Below are positions 58,454 to 64,000 of a stretch of DNA of 64,000 bases, in pieces. The notes beneath the pieces are model-generated. The model made no database searches. It worked only from the letters and a program-made list of their open reading frames with translations, and was not told where the DNA came from. The position numbers and the translations under genes are program-made. Every line of letters begins with the position of its first letter. Position 1 is the first letter of the stretch. Source of the DNA: Cellulophaga lytica DSM 7489 (GTDB lineage Bacteria > Bacteroidota > Bacteroidia > Flavobacteriales > Flavobacteriaceae); the NCBI RefSeq assembly GCF_000190595.1, contig NC_015167.1:2646001-2710000 (forward strand), read 5' to 3'.

Positions 58454-60397
58454 TTAAAACGACTTTAAGGTACTATTTATTTCGCTAGTTACCAAGTCAC
58501 TAAAATCTTTTATTGAGATAGAGCCTAAATCTTCACCTCCGTGTTTACGCACAGATATAGTGTTTGTAGCCTCTTCATTCTCGCCAATGATAATCATAAA
58601 AGGGATTTTATTCATTTCAGCTTCCCTAATTTTCTTACCAACCGTTTCGTTTCTGTTGTCTAGCAGGGCGCGAATTTCGTCATTTTCTAATGAATTTAAA
58701 ACTTTTTTCGCATATTTCTCATATTTCTCGCTAACTGGTAGTACAATTGCTTGATCTGGTATTAGCCATAATGGGAAATTACCACCTGTATGTTCTAATA
58801 ATAAAGCAATAAAACGTTCCATACTTCCAAAAGGAGCTCGGTGTATCATTACTGGTCTGTGATCTTCATTGTCACTCCCTTTATAAGTTAAATCAAAACG
58901 CTCTGGTAAGTTATAATCTACCTGTATTGTGCCAAGTTGCCAATTTCTACCAAGTGCATCTTTAACCATAAAGTCTAGCTTAGGGCCATAAAAAGCTGCT
59001 TCACCACTCTCTATAACGTAGTCTAAGCCTTTTTCTTTGGCTGCATTTATAATTGCATTCTCAGCTTTTTCCCAGTTTTCAACACTACCAATATATTTGT
59101 CGGGATTGTTCAAATCCCTTACAGATACCTGAGCTTTAAAGTTTGTGAAACCTAAAGAATTTAATACATATAAAGATAAATCTATAACATTTTTAAACTC
59201 TTGATCTAATTGGTCTGGTGTGCAAAAAATATGCGCATCATCTTGTGTAAAACCTCTAACACGTGTTAGTCCGTGTAACTCACCACTTTGTTCATATCTA
59301 TATACTGTACCAAATTCAGCAAAACGTTTAGGTAAATCTTTATAAGAGTGTGGTTTAAAATTAAATACTTCGCAATGGTGTGGACAGTTCATAGGCTTCA
59401 ATAAAAACTCTTCATCCATTTTAGGAGTCTTTATTGGTTGAAAACTATCTTCTCCGTACTTAGCGTAATGTCCAGAAGTAACGTATAGTTCTTTTTGTCC
59501 TATGTGCGGAGTTACCACCATTTCATAACCGGCTTTTTTCTGTGCTTTCTTTAAAAAGTTTTCTAAACGCTCTCTTAAGGCAGCACCTTTTGGTAGCCAC
59601 AATGGTAAACCTGCGCCAACTTTTTGAGAAAAAGTAAACAGTTCAAGTTCTTTACCTAATTTTCTATGATCTCTTTGTTTAGCTTGTTCTAATAATTCTA
59701 AGTATTCGGTCAATTCCTTTTGTTTAGGGAAAGATATACCGTATATACGAGTAAGCTGAGGCTTATTTTCATCACCTCTCCAGTATGCTCCTGCAACACT
59801 TAGTATTTTTATTGCTTTTACAATGCCAGTGTTAGGTATATGTCCGCCTCTACATAAATCTGTAAACGTATCATGGTCACAAAAAGTAATTGTGCCATCC
59901 TCTAAATTTTCAATTAACTCGGTTTTGTATTCGTTGCCTTGTTCCTTGTATAAGGCTAGGGCTTCATCTTTAGTAACAGAACGTATTTTAAAATCATGCT
60001 TTCCTCTGGCAATTTCAATTGCTTTCTTTTCTATTTTAGGAAAATCTTTATCAGATATAGATCTGCCTTCTCCTAAGTCAACATCATAGTAAAATCCATT
60101 TTCAATAGATGGTCCAATAGTTAATTTAACCCCAGGATATAATTCTTCAATAGCTTGTGCAACTATGTGTGAAGATGAGTGCCAAAAAGCTTGTTTGCCT
60201 TCAGTATCTTTCCAAGTATATAAAACTAAGCTACCATCTTCGGTTAATGGTGTTACGGTTTCTACCGTGGTATCATTAAATTTAGCAGAAATAACATTTC
60301 TAGCAAATCCTTCGCTAATGCTTTTAGCAACGTCCATAGGAGTGCTTCCTTCGGAAAATTCTTTTAAAGTACCGTCTGGTAAAGTAATTTTAATCAT
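58454..60397 (-). CDS. thrS: Threonyl-tRNA synthetase
   Basis: 647 residues from the ATG at 60397. The frame continues 15 codons further to an ATG at 60442, but homology starts at MIKITLPDGTLKEF. A TGS domain (1-60) is followed by the editing domain with HSSSHIVAQAIEELYPG near 72 (Zn-like His pair) and DLCRGGHIPNTG near 180. The class II catalytic core has PMNCPHHCEVF near 335 (Zn-binding Cys) and RYEQSGELHGLTRVRGFTQD near 363. The C-terminal anticodon domain ends the protein. It charges tRNA-Thr and heads the infC-rpmI-rplT cluster. Confidence 0.96.
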   Translation of the reverse strand: MIKITLPDGTLKEFSEGSTPMDVAKSISEGFARNVISAKFNDTTVETVTPLTEDGSLVLYTWKDTEGKQAFWHSSSHIVAQAIEELYPGVKLTIGPSIENGFYYDVDLGEGRSISDKDFPKIEKKAIEIARGKHDFKIRSVTKDEALALYKEQGNEYKTELIENLEDGTITFCDHDTFTDLCRGGHIPNTGIVKAIKILSVAGAYWRGDENKPQLTRIYGISFPKQKELTEYLELLEQAKQRDHRKLGKELELFTFSQKVGAGLPLWLPKGAALRERLENFLKKAQKKAGYEMVVTPHIGQKELYVTSGHYAKYGEDSFQPIKTPKMDEEFLLKPMNCPHHCEVFNFKPHSYKDLPKRFAEFGTVYRYEQSGELHGLTRVRGFTQDDAHIFCTPDQLDQEFKNVIDLSLYVLNSLGFTNFKAQVSVRDLNNPDKYIGSVENWEKAENAIINAAKEKGLDYVIESGEAAFYGPKLDFMVKDALGRNWQLGTIQVDYNLPERFDLTYKGSDNEDHRPVMIHRAPFGSMERFIALLLEHTGGNFPLWLIPDQAIVLPVSEKYEKYAKKVLNSLENDEIRALLDNRNETVGKKIREAEMNKIPFMIIIGENEEATNTISVRKHGGEDLGSISIKDFSDLVTSEINSTLKSF

Positions 60398-60735
60398 ACC
60401 TAATATTAATATAAGAATACAAAGATAATATCTTGTTGTCACCCTAACAATAATAAAGTAGATATTTTATATTAAATTAATGGCATATATGTTATCAGTG
60501 TAACGCCAAAGTAATTTACATTATATATAAGGTATACGTGTGTATTGCTTTTCTGTATTTCTTTATCCCTACAATCGCCTTTTTAGCGGTAAAGTAATAT
60601 TGTTTTAGGTTAGTTTTCAATAATAAGCTTAGGCTTGGTAAAAAAATAGGTTAAAAGTGTGTTGTTTTAAGTGCTTGAAAAATAGGGTTCTAAAGCATAA
60701 AATAAAAATACTTTAAAAAAAGAATCAAAAAAGCC

Positions 60736-60765
60736 TTGTGGTGTTTAAAAATGGGAGTATATTTG
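60736..60765 (+). promoter_or_regulatory. Candidate rRNA promoter P1 (Bacteroidota sigma-A type)
   Basis: TTG at 60736-60738, 19 nt, then TATATTTG at 60758-60765. This exactly fits the Bacteroidota consensus TTG-N19-TAnnTTTG. Confidence 0.65.
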
Positions 60766-60872
60766 CAGCCGCTAACGGGGAAACAAGCAGTTGTAAAGTT
60801 AGCAAAGTTCATTGATTCAGTTGTAAAATTAGTATAATATAAAGGTTAAAAAATAAGTAACTAAAAGCTTGT

Positions 60873-60900
60873 TTTGTAGCAATTAAAAATACTATTTTTG
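60873..60900 (+). promoter_or_regulatory. Candidate rRNA promoter P2
   Basis: TATTTTTG at 60893-60900 fits the -7 box. The best -33 candidates are TTTG at 60873 (16-nt spacer) or TTG at 60869 (21-nt spacer), so the fit is weaker than P1 and P3. Confidence 0.4.
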
Positions 60901-60961
60901 CATTCCCAATTTGCTAGGGTTGTCAAAGCGAAATTAACAGTAAAATAAATTAAATTTTTAT

Positions 60962-60992
60962 TTTGTCAGTTTAAAAAAACGTTTTACATTTG
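60962..60992 (+). promoter_or_regulatory. Candidate rRNA promoter P3
   Basis: TTTG at 60962-60965, 19 nt, then TACATTTG at 60985-60992, exactly the Bacteroidota consensus. It lies about 217 bp before mature 16S. Confidence 0.65.
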
Positions 60993-61090
60993 CAACCGCT
61001 TTCAAAGAGGGTAAAGCGATAAGAAATTTTGGAATGATTTGTTATTAAAAATCAACTAGTTCGAGTCTAGTATTTCTACAAGAATTAAAA

Positions 61091-61107
61091 GTTCATTTGA
61101 CATATTG
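61091..61107 (+). promoter_or_regulatory. Leader motif shared with the 23S leader (possible antitermination or processing element)
   Basis: GTTCATTTGACATATTG here and GTTCATTGACATATTG at 63268-63283, one base different, both about 115-130 bp before the mature rRNA. The repeated position suggests a boxA-like antitermination or processing signal. Confidence 0.5.
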
Positions 61108-61208
61108 AAGAGACAGCAAAATAATGCTACTTGTAGTATTATTGGATTAAAAAAAGAGAATGAGTTTAGTTTAGGACGATTTTAGGTTGTTAAGAATATT
61201 TACAAAAC

Positions 61209-62731
<1,523 letters not shown>

Positions 62732-62843
62732 AGAGAAAGACGACCGTTACATATTAGTTTATGTAGTAAGAATTTAGTTTATCTAGATTTATTTTCTTTT
62801 TTCGCTGTCACTTCAAAATATTAAGATACAACAACTAAGATTG

Positions 62844-62917
62844 AGTCCCATAGCTCAGCTGGTTAGAGCGCTACACTGATAATGTAGAGGTCGGCAGTTC
62901 GAGTCTGCCTGGGACTA
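62844..62917 (+). tRNA. tRNA-Ile (anticodon GAT)
   Basis: Acceptor AGTCCCA/TGGGACT, anticodon stem CTACA/TGTAG around the loop CTGATAA (GAT), T stem GGCAG/CTGCC. In the 16S-23S spacer, as usual for this operon type. No CCA is encoded. Confidence 0.95.
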
Positions 62918-63101
62918 CTAAGTAAAGCTTATCAAGAGTAAGTGTTACAAAAGTAGTCAAGGTAAAACAAGAGGCTATAGTTATTTTAGTTTGGTTGTAT
63001 TGAGATAGCATTATAAACGTAATGTAAAAAGGAAATTCTGGAAGTTGAGTAGTAGTTGGCAGTACTAACTACAAGCTACTATATACTACTTTTAGTATAT
63101 G

Positions 63102-63177
63102 GGGGATTAGCTCAGCTGGCTAGAGCGCCTGCCTTGCACGCAGGAGGTCATCGGTTCGACTCCGATATTCTCCACCA
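63102..63177 (+). tRNA. tRNA-Ala (anticodon TGC)
   Basis: Acceptor GGGGGAT/ATTCTCC with two G-U pairs, anticodon stem CCTGC/GCAGG around CTTGCAC (TGC), T stem ATCGG/CCGAT, and an encoded CCA end. Second spacer tRNA. Confidence 0.95.
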
Positions 63178-63267
63178 TGCAATTCCTGGAGATAATTAAT
63201 ATTATCATCCAGTGTATTGTAATCGAGAGCATAGATAATTTAATTGTCTGTTGCGATTCGTAATAAC

Positions 63268-63283
63268 GTTCATTGACATATTG
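63268..63283 (+). promoter_or_regulatory. Second copy of the rRNA leader motif, before 23S
   Basis: GTTCATTGACATATTG, one base shorter than the copy before 16S. It lies in the 219-bp spacer between tRNA-Ala and 23S, where no gene is present. Confidence 0.5.
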
Positions 63284-63396
63284 GGACATTGTGTATAATT
63301 ACCACAGGGGTAATTATCACGATAAGAAATAAAAAGAATACGAAATAGAGAAGAGCAAGAGGCTATTAGATGGTATGTAAAACATCTAGTAGTGAC

Positions 63397-64000
<604 letters not shown>

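Larger units (their letters stand above)
60398..61208 (+). promoter_or_regulatory. 811-bp upstream region and leader of the rRNA operon
   Basis: The region starts after thrS and holds no gene. It contains three candidate promoters (next entries) and the transcribed leader of 16S. The first 330 bp are AT-rich, with no structure that I can support, apart from the thrS promoter which must lie there. The last 200 bp are leader, with the motif GTTCATTTGACATATTG at 61091-61107. Confidence 0.6.

Overview
The window is low-GC DNA from a marine-type member of the Flavobacteriaceae (Bacteroidota). Support comes from the flavobacterial 16S/23S rRNA genes, promoters of the TTG-N19-TAnnTTTG type, absence of Shine-Dalgarno sequences, a glutamine synthetase II/III pair, and the gene order thrS-infC-rpmI-rplT.

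Layout. (1) 1-6.5 kb, sugar catabolism: the end of a GntR/LacI-type regulator, galK and galT, a CAT-family acetyltransferase, then a LacI-family repressor facing a 2-keto-3-deoxygluconate kinase/KDPG aldolase operon, with two identical operators between them. (2) 6.5-13.8 kb, accessory genes. Genes are separated by 175-250 bp imperfect inverted-repeat spacers, and each of the first three genes is bracketed by its own private inverted repeat, as in a gene-cassette array. One cassette encodes a possible HEPN-helicase fusion, and one spacer holds a dead IS110-type transposase fragment. (3) 13,843-45,509, a 31.7-kb genomic island in the 3' end of tRNA-Arg(ACG), bounded by a 25-bp direct repeat. 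The integration/regulation module (tyrosine recombinase, RteC-like regulator, HTH protein, AAA ATPase) is at the tRNA end. (4) 45.5-64 kb, core chromosome: apt, Na+/Ca2+ antiporter, divergent GSII and GSIII genes, accA, dnaB, a secreted conserved protein, a HAD hydrolase, the thrS-infC-rpmI-rplT cluster, and an rRNA operon (16S, tRNA-Ile, tRNA-Ala, start of 23S) behind two or three tandem promoters.

The island cargo is two divergent defence-like operons. Rightward: an XRE regulator, a DrmD-like SNF2 helicase, a 1584-residue DrmMI-like adenine methyltransferase, an AlbA_2/ATPase protein, a 2101-residue helicase carrying a DUF1998 module and a possible Vsr-like nuclease at its C-terminus, and a RelE-UvrD helicase. 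This resembles DISARM class 1, but DrmA and DrmB are merged into one chain, as in Druantia DruE, and no separate PLD nuclease (DrmC) is present. A 0.5-kb array of seven degenerate repeats lies before the giant helicase gene. Leftward: a tightly packed five-gene operon with an SPL-type radical SAM enzyme, a methyltransferase-UvrD helicase fusion, a DUF1232/YkvA-like protein, a membrane protein and an unknown Cys-containing protein. It ends in a 0.95-kb gene-free, hairpin-rich region. These two operons and the cassette array are the most promising places for something undescribed. All functional statements come from reading motifs by eye; no database search was run.
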